DNA of 64,000 nt from Echinicola sp. 20G (GTDB taxonomy: Bacteria; Bacteroidota; Bacteroidia; Cytophagales; Cyclobacteriaceae), in NCBI RefSeq assembly GCF_015533855.1, contig NZ_AP024154.1, positions 4,594,501 to 4,658,500 of the forward strand, read 5' to 3'. The notes below the pieces were generated by a model. It worked only from the letters and a program-made list of their open reading frames with translations. It made no database searches and was not told the DNA's origin. Position 1 is the stretch's first letter. The number at the start of each line of letters is the position of its first letter. Shown one piece after another: positions 16,919-24,707 of this stretch. The translations under genes were made by a program, and so were the position numbers.

Positions 16919-17992
16919 ATGAAAAAAGAAGCTGTAGCGAAGGTCTTTATAGAAGCGAAAACTCCATTTTCCAACACAACTATCGCCCTACCTACTTTAG
17001 CAGAAGGAGAAATATTGGTCAGCACCAGCTATGCCACCATTTGCGCCAGTGATCTGCACACCTATTACGGTAGAAGACATTCTTGCAGCCACAGTATCTT
17101 AGGACATGAAATCGTTGGAATCATTGAAAATATTGCTGATGGAGGTGTAAAAGACTACTTTGGAGCACCCCTCAAAATTGGCGATAAAATCACCTGGTCA
17201 GTTTATGCCCATGACCCAGGTTCTAAAAATGCTCAAAAAGGTTATCCTCAAAAGTCTGAAGGCCTTTACAAATATGGCCATGAGCAAATGAATGAGGACT
17301 ATCAGCTTAATGGAGGTTTTTCCACCCACTGCCATTTACGGAAAGGAACCACTATTTTTAGACTCCCCGACACCTTGAACAATGCAGAAGCTGCCCCTTT
17401 AAACTGCACCCATGCCACCGTTGCTGGGGCAATGAGGCTTGCAGGGGATTTGACCGGCAAAAATGTTTTGATCAATGGTGTGGGAATGCTTGGGCTTTCT
17501 GCATGCGCCATGGCCAAAGAATTTGGTGCTGAGAACGTCTGGGTCCAGGACATTAGTCAAGAAAAAATAAAAAAAGCCAATTTGTTCGGAGCTGATCATG
17601 CCTTTATTTACAAAAGTGAAAACGTCAAGCCATTTACAAAAAGTAAAGGTGATATTGATGTGATCATTGAAACATCTGGTATTCCTGAGGCAGTCGAAAG
17701 CTGCATCCAACTACTGGGCATAGGAGGCACCCTTGTTTTGGTTGGTTCCGTATTTCCTCAGAGAGACCTGAACATCAACGCTGAATACCTGGTGAGAAAC
17801 CTGTTAACGATTAAAGGCCTACACAACTATATTCCTGAAGACCTGGCCACTGCTATCGACTTCTTGGAAAAGGCCCACAAGAAATATCCTTTTGAAAGTC
17901 TAGTGGGCATTGATTACCCTCTGGCAGAATTGGACAAGGCTTTTGAAACTGGCAATAAGGGAATTTACTACAGGGTGGGTATTAAGCCTTGA
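16919..17992 (+). CDS. zinc-type alcohol dehydrogenase (phosphonate-associated subfamily-like)
   Basis: Medium-chain dehydrogenase of 357 residues. The catalytic-zinc ligands look intact: Cys42 in ATICASDLH, His63-Glu64 in LGHEIVG, and Cys163 in APLNCTHATV. The NAD(P) loop is GVGMLGL near 187-193. The order WS, GYPQKSEGLYKYGHE and LNGGFSTHCHL matches, to my eye, the family annotated as phosphonate-catabolism-associated alcohol dehydrogenase (TIGR03366). The lobe that normally holds four cysteines for a structural zinc (about 94-113) contains none here. It lies 9 bp after the XRE-cupin regulator, so their expression is coupled. It may oxidise an alcohol derived from a phosphonate or a sugar; the sequence alone does not decide. 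Confidence 0.82.
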   Translation: MKKEAVAKVFIEAKTPFSNTTIALPTLAEGEILVSTSYATICASDLHTYYGRRHSCSHSILGHEIVGIIENIADGGVKDYFGAPLKIGDKITWSVYAHDPGSKNAQKGYPQKSEGLYKYGHEQMNEDYQLNGGFSTHCHLRKGTTIFRLPDTLNNAEAAPLNCTHATVAGAMRLAGDLTGKNVLINGVGMLGLSACAMAKEFGAENVWVQDISQEKIKKANLFGADHAFIYKSENVKPFTKSKGDIDVIIETSGIPEAVESCIQLLGIGGTLVLVGSVFPQRDLNINAEYLVRNLLTIKGLHNYIPEDLATAIDFLEKAHKKYPFESLVGIDYPLAELDKAFETGNKGIYYRVGIKP

Positions 17993-18013
17993 TTCTTTTT
18001 CTCCACCAAAGAG

Positions 18014-19990
18014 CTAATCCAATCCATTGACAAAAAAGTACCGGATCCGAACGGCATTTCCTGAGCTGTTCGGATTTTTATCTTCTATCACTTTCAGCTC
18101 CAGTTTATGTTCTTCTGATTCCAAATCAATGGCCAGTAGATAATACCATGGCAAATGCAGGTGAGCACTCCACTGGGTAAACAAGTCTTGCGTTTTCCAT
18201 TCACCATTATCGATTCGATAAGCAATCTTACCAGCATCCTGTCCTGCAGCTACAGCTATCCCCACCGCATTTCCATTAAACTTGAATTTGAGCTTACTTT
18301 CTGGAGATTCACTGACCAGCATAGGAACATCCACATAGTTAGCTCTTGTACCGGTCTGATCAGTAGGTTTCCAAGCTTCTACGATTTGCCAGCCTTTTCC
18401 TATTTTGGCCTTAGAAATATCAACCAAAGACCCACGATCAAAAGCTGCTACATTTAGCATAGACAATGATTGATTGGCGGTAATTTTATCATCTTGATCC
18501 AAGTGTCCTCCATAAGCTGTCTTTAGCATATCAATCATTGAATGCGCATACACCCCCTGCCCAAATGGTGATGGGTGAAGGTTCTTAAAATCTTCTTCCC
18601 AAGTAAATTCCTTATTGGCAATCCTCTTTGTTACCTCTTCCGCCAAGTTCAAAGAAGGAAGACCATAATACTCGGCCACCCGCTCATGATTCTTGATCAC
18701 CTCAGGAACCTCTCCCCTATTATAGGAACCTATTTTATCAGGATCTACAAAATGAAAAAGAACCATATCCGCTGCAGGATTCTCTTTTCTCAGATGACGG
18801 ACAATCCCTTCCATAGCCAATTGCTGCTCTTGATCGGTCCTTCCATTGGTCGCATCATTTACCGCAGCTTCTTCAAACAACAGATCAATGGGGCCTGTGG
18901 AAAGCACATCCCGCTCTAGCCTAAAGGCTCCAGGAACGGATCCCATAGAAGGAATTCCCGCTGCAATAAATTCAAACTCGGTGTCCGGAAACCTTTCTTG
19001 CAAAAAATTCATCACACTATCTCTCCAGCCGGGATTATAAGTAATCGATCCTCCTAAAAACGCCACCCTTCCCTTTTTATCTCTTTCAAACTTGATCTGG
19101 GAATTTTTAAGCCCTCCTCTAATTTTGTAAAATGTTTTGGAAGATAGCTTTGCCTCCTTGACTGAGTGGTACTTGATAAAATCAGCCACCAAGCGAGGGC
19201 TTTCAATGTCAAAATGATGGCCATGTAACTTCTGTTCTCCTTGGGTACAAGGCACCACTGTGGCTGATCCTCCCAACCGAAGATAATTTTCTACTAGGAT
19301 AAAAGTGTTCTCTTCAGGAGGTACCACTTGGTCTTCCAGCCCGATCATATGGAGTATTGGTACTTTATTCTTGGCCAACTCTTTCAAGCCATCAATTGGG
19401 TTGCCTTCATAACTATTAGCTTCTTCATCACTTGCAAATCCATAAGCCTCTTTTAATTTTTCCCAATCAGTTTCGCTACCCAACCCTTTGCCCTGTCCAC
19501 CGGGCCAACTTTTAAAATCACAGACAGGTGCCTCGGCATAAATACAAGCCACTTTATCCGGATGCCTTTTTGCCCAACTATAGACAAATAATCCACCTCG
19601 GCTAATACCTGACAATGATGGTTTTTTGTTCAATCCATACTTTTTCGTCATCAGATCATAAACCTGATCCCAGACCTCCATAGCCTTGGGACTTCCAAAT
19701 AAGTTGTCGGTATTGACGTATACCAAGTGAAATCCCTCAGCAACCAAAATACTATCCTGTTCTGTATGCCAATCAGGAAACCTGGCTCGCCACAACCAAG
19801 GCTTTCCCTCCAACTCAGATTTTGGGGCTACAATCCTTATGTCTCTTTCGCCTATTTTTAAGTTATACCTTTGAAAGCCTTTCCACTCAATGGTATCTAT
19901 GGGAGCAATATCTTGGGCAGAAATGGATAAAGAAAAAAAGAATAAACAAAGAGCATATGCTAAAGTAAATGTTAAGGATCTGCTATTCAT
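18014..19990 (-). CDS. alpha/beta-hydrolase-SGNH hydrolase fusion, secreted
   Basis: I start at the ATG at 19990 (658 residues, signal peptide 1-26 ending SAQ); the frame extends to a GTG inside the terminator stem and that extension is not credible. Residues about 30-280 are an alpha/beta hydrolase with nucleophile Ser130 in GISRGG and a late HGHHFD. Residues about 305-490 are an SGNH esterase: block I is GGSITYNPGW (Ser315; GGS rather than GDS), AAVND carries Asn378, and HPSPFGQ carries His472. The Asp usually three residues before that His is Lys469. The last 130 or so residues form a beta-sandwich. The pairing suggests a two-step deacylase on an acylated glycan. It is convergent with the dehydrogenase gene and lies downstream of the GH29 gene, separated by a terminator hairpin. 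Confidence 0.82.
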   Translation of the reverse strand: MNSRSLTFTLAYALCLFFFSLSISAQDIAPIDTIEWKGFQRYNLKIGERDIRIVAPKSELEGKPWLWRARFPDWHTEQDSILVAEGFHLVYVNTDNLFGSPKAMEVWDQVYDLMTKKYGLNKKPSLSGISRGGLFVYSWAKRHPDKVACIYAEAPVCDFKSWPGGQGKGLGSETDWEKLKEAYGFASDEEANSYEGNPIDGLKELAKNKVPILHMIGLEDQVVPPEENTFILVENYLRLGGSATVVPCTQGEQKLHGHHFDIESPRLVADFIKYHSVKEAKLSSKTFYKIRGGLKNSQIKFERDKKGRVAFLGGSITYNPGWRDSVMNFLQERFPDTEFEFIAAGIPSMGSVPGAFRLERDVLSTGPIDLLFEEAAVNDATNGRTDQEQQLAMEGIVRHLRKENPAADMVLFHFVDPDKIGSYNRGEVPEVIKNHERVAEYYGLPSLNLAEEVTKRIANKEFTWEEDFKNLHPSPFGQGVYAHSMIDMLKTAYGGHLDQDDKITANQSLSMLNVAAFDRGSLVDISKAKIGKGWQIVEAWKPTDQTGTRANYVDVPMLVSESPESKLKFKFNGNAVGIAVAAGQDAGKIAYRIDNGEWKTQDLFTQWSAHLHLPWYYLLAIDLESEEHKLELKVIEDKNPNSSGNAVRIRYFFVNGLD

Positions 19991-20020
19991 GGCGGTTATT
20001 TTGTTTAGAAAAATAATAAA

Positions 20021-20043
20021 GCCCCGTGAAAGTCTCACAGGGC
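20021..20043 (-). terminator. intrinsic terminator after GH29 gene
   Basis: GCCC-C-GTGA (20021-20029) pairs with TCAC-A-GGGC (20035-20043), with one internal mismatch and a 5-nt loop. Read on the minus strand it is followed by TTTATTATTTTT. It would end or attenuate the GH29 transcript before the fusion-hydrolase gene, whose start lies 31 bp further on. Confidence 0.75.
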
Positions 20044-20051
20044 CAAGTAAT

Positions 20052-22295
20052 TTATTTCACCAAAATCCCAATCTCTGCAATAGCTGCATGTCCTTGCCCA
20101 CCTGCTATTCTGGTTACTTCTAACTTTATATATCTTCCACTTACATGTGATTTGAAATAATGCCTCCTTTCAGATGGATCATTGATCAGATTTCCAAAGA
20201 CAAAAGCCTCCGAAAATTCCCATAATTTCCCATCTTTAGAAACATAGAGCTTCCCTTCCTCAATCATCCCCTCTTTATCATTCAATGGTGGTGCATAGGT
20301 AAAGCCTGTAATATCAATAGTTTCACCTAGATCCAATACTAAACTTTGGCCAGAACTTCTATCCACATCTGTTTTCCAGTAGCTCTCAACATTCTCATCA
20401 AAGGCATTATTAGCTTCAAAACCTTTTGCAGCACTACTTGAGTTGACTACCTTCCAATTTTTCTTAACCTGACCAAATAGCTCCTCTGCTACAGCTCCCT
20501 CATCCTCTTTTCCATAAGCAACGGCCTTAATTGTACCATGATCAAATTCAAAGGGACCTCTATAGATTGCTGATTCCCTGATAGGGTCCGAACCATCCAA
20601 GGTATAATGGATGGACAAATCCCTATTCAGGTCCCCGGCAATATCCTGCTCATAGGTTTTCCATCCAAAATCCCCTTTTTGGGCATTGATACTTACTTTC
20701 CCTTCCAAATCCCTTACAATATCCAATTGAGGAGGCCTGGTTTCATAATAATAAGCCGCCACTTCGGAGATAGACACAGGCATCAACCTGGCCTTAGCTA
20801 TCTTAATTCTAATCCTATCCGTTGTCACCGTAGCAAACCGCTGAATATTTTTGTAACCAATATTTTTACCTTTTGAAATTACTTTCCACTTTCCGTCAAG
20901 CCAAGCTTCCACTTCAAATTCAGCCACCCTTTCTCCGTGGGTTTGTATAGCTTCTTGAATCATCAATCGATTAAGTCGAATGGGTTTATCCAATTTGAAT
21001 GATAGTTCATCACCATGCTCAGATAGTAAAACATAAGTATCCTGATCTTTATCCAATACTTTTTCGGGACCATGAGCACCAACCAAAAGACTTTTTCCAT
21101 AAGTGCTCTTAATCCTACTACCCACTTCTTTTAACACCTCCACATCACGCTTACCAAACTTTCCTTCTCTATTAGGGGGAATATTCAGTAAGAAAATGGA
21201 ATTGCCACCAACTGATCGCTCATAGATATCAAAGACATCGTCTGCACTCCTTACTCCCTGCTCATCATCATTCCTGTAAAACCAACCTTCCCTAATGGAG
21301 GTATTGGTTTCTGCCGGTTGGTAATGTAGGTAATTGGCCGTGTGGAGCTTTTCCAAACTGGCCACATCCTCTCCAGTAATGTCAGCAAATCGATTCATTT
21401 GATTAGGATCTTCATCATAAGGAATCACATTCCATTCAATGGCTCTAGTTTTACCTGATTCATTACCGCACCAGCGGATATCCTGACGACCAAAAATCAC
21501 TGCTTGAGGAGCCAGCTTGCGAATCAACTCTTTCCAAGCAGCATAATCATAAGTTTGGCCTCCTTTACGTTTGGGGTGTGCTCCATCAAACCACACTTCA
21601 TCAATTCGCCCATATTCAGTAAGCAATTCAAAAAGCTGATTGAGGAAATACTCATTATAGTCATCCACTACAAAATCGAAGCTTGTCTTATTTTCAAAAG
21701 GTCTTCCTTCAACTATTCTAGGAATTGTTCTTTTTGTTTTCTTACTCAGGTTACCGTATAACCCTTCAGGACTCTCAATTTGATAGAGATCAGCTGGTGA
21801 GAGGTAAACCCCTAACTTCAACCCATATTTTTTGCAAGAAGCTGACAAGTCCTCAAGAATATCACCCTTTCCATCTCTAAAACCTGTGGACATAATACCA
21901 TGCTTGGTATACCTTGACTGCCAAAGCACAAAACCATCATGGTGTTTCACGGTGAGAATTACCTTGCTCATTCCAGCAGCCTTCATGGCTTGGCACCATT
22001 GATCCGTATCCAATTCCTTCAGGTCAAAAACTGCTGGATCCTCAAATCCTGAACCCCATTCTTTTGCAGTAAACGTGTTGGGACCAAAGTGGACAAACGC
22101 AATAAACTCATCTCTTAAAGCCTGGTACTGATTTTCAGTAGGTATTACGTGTGCAGCTTTGATCCTAATGCTATCAAATGAATCGTCATTATCGATGGCA
22201 ATAGTTGAAGAAAAGGGAATATCCTGGGCATTTGATTTTTGTGAATACGGAAGGCAAAACAATGCCAAGCACGCTATGACTAATTTATATCTCAT
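20052..22295 (-). CDS. multidomain GH29 alpha-L-fucosidase
   Basis: A 747-residue secreted fucosidase with a signal peptide (1-24, ending NAQ). The GH29 barrel spans about 45-390: FVHFGPNTF near 67-75, TVKHHDGFVLWQSRYTKHG near 115-133, and VWFDGAHPKR, where Asp237 is the expected nucleophile; FLLNIPPNREG closes the domain. After it come an F5/8 (discoidin)-like region, a chitobiase C-terminal-type domain (LSIHYTLDGSDPIRESAIYRG region) and a final F5/8 type C domain (FEANNAFDENVESYWKTD to the end). These modules are common in fucosidases acting on complex polymers. A palindromic operator candidate lies 38 bp before the ATG. The gene is divergent from the membrane protein-sulfatase operon, which shares the motif. 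Confidence 0.93.
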   Translation of the reverse strand: MRYKLVIACLALFCLPYSQKSNAQDIPFSSTIAIDNDDSFDSIRIKAAHVIPTENQYQALRDEFIAFVHFGPNTFTAKEWGSGFEDPAVFDLKELDTDQWCQAMKAAGMSKVILTVKHHDGFVLWQSRYTKHGIMSTGFRDGKGDILEDLSASCKKYGLKLGVYLSPADLYQIESPEGLYGNLSKKTKRTIPRIVEGRPFENKTSFDFVVDDYNEYFLNQLFELLTEYGRIDEVWFDGAHPKRKGGQTYDYAAWKELIRKLAPQAVIFGRQDIRWCGNESGKTRAIEWNVIPYDEDPNQMNRFADITGEDVASLEKLHTANYLHYQPAETNTSIREGWFYRNDDEQGVRSADDVFDIYERSVGGNSIFLLNIPPNREGKFGKRDVEVLKEVGSRIKSTYGKSLLVGAHGPEKVLDKDQDTYVLLSEHGDELSFKLDKPIRLNRLMIQEAIQTHGERVAEFEVEAWLDGKWKVISKGKNIGYKNIQRFATVTTDRIRIKIAKARLMPVSISEVAAYYYETRPPQLDIVRDLEGKVSINAQKGDFGWKTYEQDIAGDLNRDLSIHYTLDGSDPIRESAIYRGPFEFDHGTIKAVAYGKEDEGAVAEELFGQVKKNWKVVNSSSAAKGFEANNAFDENVESYWKTDVDRSSGQSLVLDLGETIDITGFTYAPPLNDKEGMIEEGKLYVSKDGKLWEFSEAFVFGNLINDPSERRHYFKSHVSGRYIKLEVTRIAGGQGHAAIAEIGILVK

Positions 22296-22333
22296 CTCTT
22301 ATTTGAAAAACGTACATATAATAAGTAAAACTA

Positions 22334-22350
22334 TTTTCCTATAAAGAAAA
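22334..22350. promoter_or_regulatory. palindromic operator candidate, site 5
   Basis: TTTTCCTATAAAGAAAA, 38 bp before the GH29 start codon. On the minus strand a TAGTTTTA box (plus 22351-22358), close to TAnnTTTG, directly precedes it, so binding would block that promoter. Confidence 0.55.
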
Positions 22351-22446
22351 TAAAACTAATCACTTTAAGCAAGAAATAAAATCAAAACGAAACCAAAAGA
22401 AAGTTTATAAATTCAGTATTATATCTATATATTAATTTCAATACCT

Positions 22447-22454
22447 TATATTTG
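22447..22454 (+). promoter_or_regulatory. candidate -7 box for membrane protein-sulfatase operon
   Basis: TATATTTG matches the Bacteroidota -7 consensus TAnnTTTG exactly. A start near 22460 would place operator site 6 just inside the transcript and give a leader of about 40 nt to the ATG at 22502. No clear -33 TTTG is visible. Confidence 0.45.
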
Positions 22455-22473
22455 ACTTTAACAATCATAAAAT

Positions 22474-22490
22474 TTTTCTCAAAAAGAAAA
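22474..22490. promoter_or_regulatory. palindromic operator candidate, site 6
   Basis: TTTTCTCAAAAAGAAAA, 11 bp before the ATG at 22502 and just downstream of the TATATTTG box, a position fit for repression. It could also overlap the ribosome-binding region. Confidence 0.5.
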
Positions 22491-22501
22491 AAAACACTTT
22501 A

Positions 22502-23053
22502 ATGTCAGCTCACCTTCTCATTTCCTCTATTGTAATGCTGGTCATGCTGTTCTCCCAATGGAGAAGGTCCGTGCGAAAAATCAGTACATTTAATAAAAGT
22601 AGTGTATGGCTAATATTTCTGCTTATCCCCTTAAGTTTTCCGGGCATTGCAGTCATTTCCCAATATCTATTTGAAGGGTTTGGCGAGAATATACTTTGGT
22701 ATATTTTATTAAGTCCCGTGCTGATTGCTGGAAATTTCTATCTCTTTTGGAAAGTCAAAAATACTCATTCCCGGCCTATGCTTATCTGCTATGCCTTGAT
22801 TCTGATCATTATGATTTATTGGTTTATTATTGGAATAAGCCAAAGTGCTAGAGAACATGGCCCAACACCTACTTTACCAGAAAACAAAACACTCCTTATT
22901 TATTGTATATCGATCCACATTGCTTTGCTCAGTCTCTTAGGAATTCAATATAACAGAACAAAGGCTGATCATAAATTGACACCCAAGATGGCCATGTATT
23001 TAGTTTCTATCTTATACATTGTCTCTTTGTTATTTACATTTCGTCTCTTATAA
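22502..23053 (+). CDS. six-helix membrane protein of unknown function
   Basis: A 183-residue protein with about six hydrophobic segments (roughly 3-20, 37-58, 66-82, 96-115, 133-150, 162-180) and short polar loops. It has no cleavable signal and no recognised motif. It is the first gene of an operon with two sulfatases (12 bp to the first) and begins just after a -7 box and a palindromic operator candidate. I do not recognise the family. Genomic position suggests a role linked to the sulfatase/fucosidase regulon, for example export, sensing or transport, but the sequence shows none of these directly. Confidence 0.75.
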   Translation: MSAHLLISSIVMLVMLFSQWRRSVRKISTFNKSSVWLIFLLIPLSFPGIAVISQYLFEGFGENILWYILLSPVLIAGNFYLFWKVKNTHSRPMLICYALILIIMIYWFIIGISQSAREHGPTPTLPENKTLLIYCISIHIALLSLLGIQYNRTKADHKLTPKMAMYLVSILYIVSLLFTFRLL

Positions 23054-23065
23054 CCTGATAAAATA

Positions 23066-24634
23066 ATGACACTCAACCAAAAACTTAATCTTTCAATACT
23101 GCTATTCCTTCCTGTTATGACAGGTCTTTTACTTTTCACAAGCTGTAAACCTGCAGAAGATAAAGCCGAAGCAGTCGCTAAAAAGCCCAATATCATTTAT
23201 ATCCTAGCTGACGACCTAGGCTATGCCGAATTGGGCAGCTTTGGTCAGAGCCTCATCGAAACTCCCAATTTGGATGCGTTGGCACAAAGTGGCATGCGTT
23301 TCACCAATCATTATGCGGGTGCTCCTGTATGTGCTCCTTCTCGCTGTGTGCTATTGACAGGTAAACATACCGGAAATGCCTATGTCCGGTCCAATGATGA
23401 ATGGACTTCCAGAGGCGATGTTTGGAATTATGAAATGGCAGTGAATAACCCAGAACTAGAAGGTCAGCGTCCCTTACCAGCTTCAGAGGTTACCATAGGT
23501 AATATTTTGCAAAAAGCAGGATACAAAACAGGAATAGTTGGAAAATGGGGTTTGGGCGCTCCCTTATCCGATGGCATTCCCAATAAGCGGGGCTTTGATT
23601 TCTTCTATGGCTACAATTGTCAACGCCAAGCGCACAACCTTTATCCTAAGCATTTGTGGAAAAATGGTGAAAAAGTGTGGTTGGATAATGAATTGGTAGC
23701 TCCAAATACTAAAATTGACAAAGGTGCTGATCCCAAAGAGTTGAGCAGTTATGATAAGTTTTTCCAAAATGATTATGCGCCAGCCATGATGCAGAAAGAA
23801 GCTTTGAGCTTTATTGAGAGTAGTCAGGACCAGCCTTTCTTTTTGTATTATGCCACTCCCCTTACCCATGCTCCACTTCAGGTTCCTCAAAAATACATCG
23901 ACAAGTATGTAAAGAAATTTGGAGATGAAGAGCCCTATTTAGGTCAAGGTGGCTATTTCCCAAATCGCTACCCTAAAGCAGCCTATGCCGCTATGGTAAG
24001 TTACTTAGACGATCAAGTTGGAGAGTTAATTGCTAAATTGAAAGAGACCGGACAGTACGAAAACACTTTGATTATTTTCTCTTCAGACAATGGCCCTACC
24101 TATAATGATGGTACTAATTCCCCTTATTTTGATAGTGCCAAACCTTTTAAAAGCGAATATGGCTGGGGTAAAGGTTTTGTCCATGAAGGAGGAATCCGTG
24201 TGCCCATGATTGCTGTTTGGGAAAACAAAATCAAAGCAGGAACTAGCAGTGATTTGATTTCTGCTTTTTGGGATGTAATGCCGACCTTAGCCGAGGTAGC
24301 AGGAACATCCACTCCTGAGCATACTGATGGCATCAGCTTCCTTCCTGAATTATTGGGTAAAGGAGATCAACAAAAACATGATTTTCTTTATTGGGAATTC
24401 CCGGCATATGATGGACAACAAGCTGTCAGAATGGGCAAATGGAAAGGGATACGAAAAGATATCCTAAAAGACAATATGGAAATCGAATTGTATGACCTAA
24501 ATGCAGATCCACAGGAACAACATGATATCGCTGATAAAAACCCTGAAGTAGTAGCCAAGATCAAAGCTATTATGCAAGAAGAACATCATGTTGCCAAAAC
24601 AGAAAAATTTCAAATGCCTCAACTGGGGGACTAA
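23066..24634 (+). CDS. S1-family sulfatase lipoprotein
   Basis: A 522-residue formylglycine sulfatase. A lipoprotein signal ends at Cys27 (LLFTSC), so it is membrane-anchored. Landmarks are Asp49-Asp50 (ILADDLGYAELG), the modification motif CAPSR at 89-93, GIVGKWGLG, THAPLQVP and FSSDNGPTYN. The closing DLNADPQEQHDIADKNPEV is typical of arylsulfatase A-type S1 enzymes. Size is normal. It is followed by another sulfatase after 73 bp; both probably act on different sulfate positions of the same oligosaccharide. It shares a divergent regulatory region with the GH29 fucosidase. Confidence 0.93.
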   Translation: MTLNQKLNLSILLFLPVMTGLLLFTSCKPAEDKAEAVAKKPNIIYILADDLGYAELGSFGQSLIETPNLDALAQSGMRFTNHYAGAPVCAPSRCVLLTGKHTGNAYVRSNDEWTSRGDVWNYEMAVNNPELEGQRPLPASEVTIGNILQKAGYKTGIVGKWGLGAPLSDGIPNKRGFDFFYGYNCQRQAHNLYPKHLWKNGEKVWLDNELVAPNTKIDKGADPKELSSYDKFFQNDYAPAMMQKEALSFIESSQDQPFFLYYATPLTHAPLQVPQKYIDKYVKKFGDEEPYLGQGGYFPNRYPKAAYAAMVSYLDDQVGELIAKLKETGQYENTLIIFSSDNGPTYNDGTNSPYFDSAKPFKSEYGWGKGFVHEGGIRVPMIAVWENKIKAGTSSDLISAFWDVMPTLAEVAGTSTPEHTDGISFLPELLGKGDQQKHDFLYWEFPAYDGQQAVRMGKWKGIRKDILKDNMEIELYDLNADPQEQHDIADKNPEVVAKIKAIMQEEHHVAKTEKFQMPQLGD

Positions 24635-24707
24635 AGAAAGGATATAATTATATTCGCCAAATCAACAAGTGACTAACAGTAAACAAAAATCATTTTACCC
24701 AATTTAA

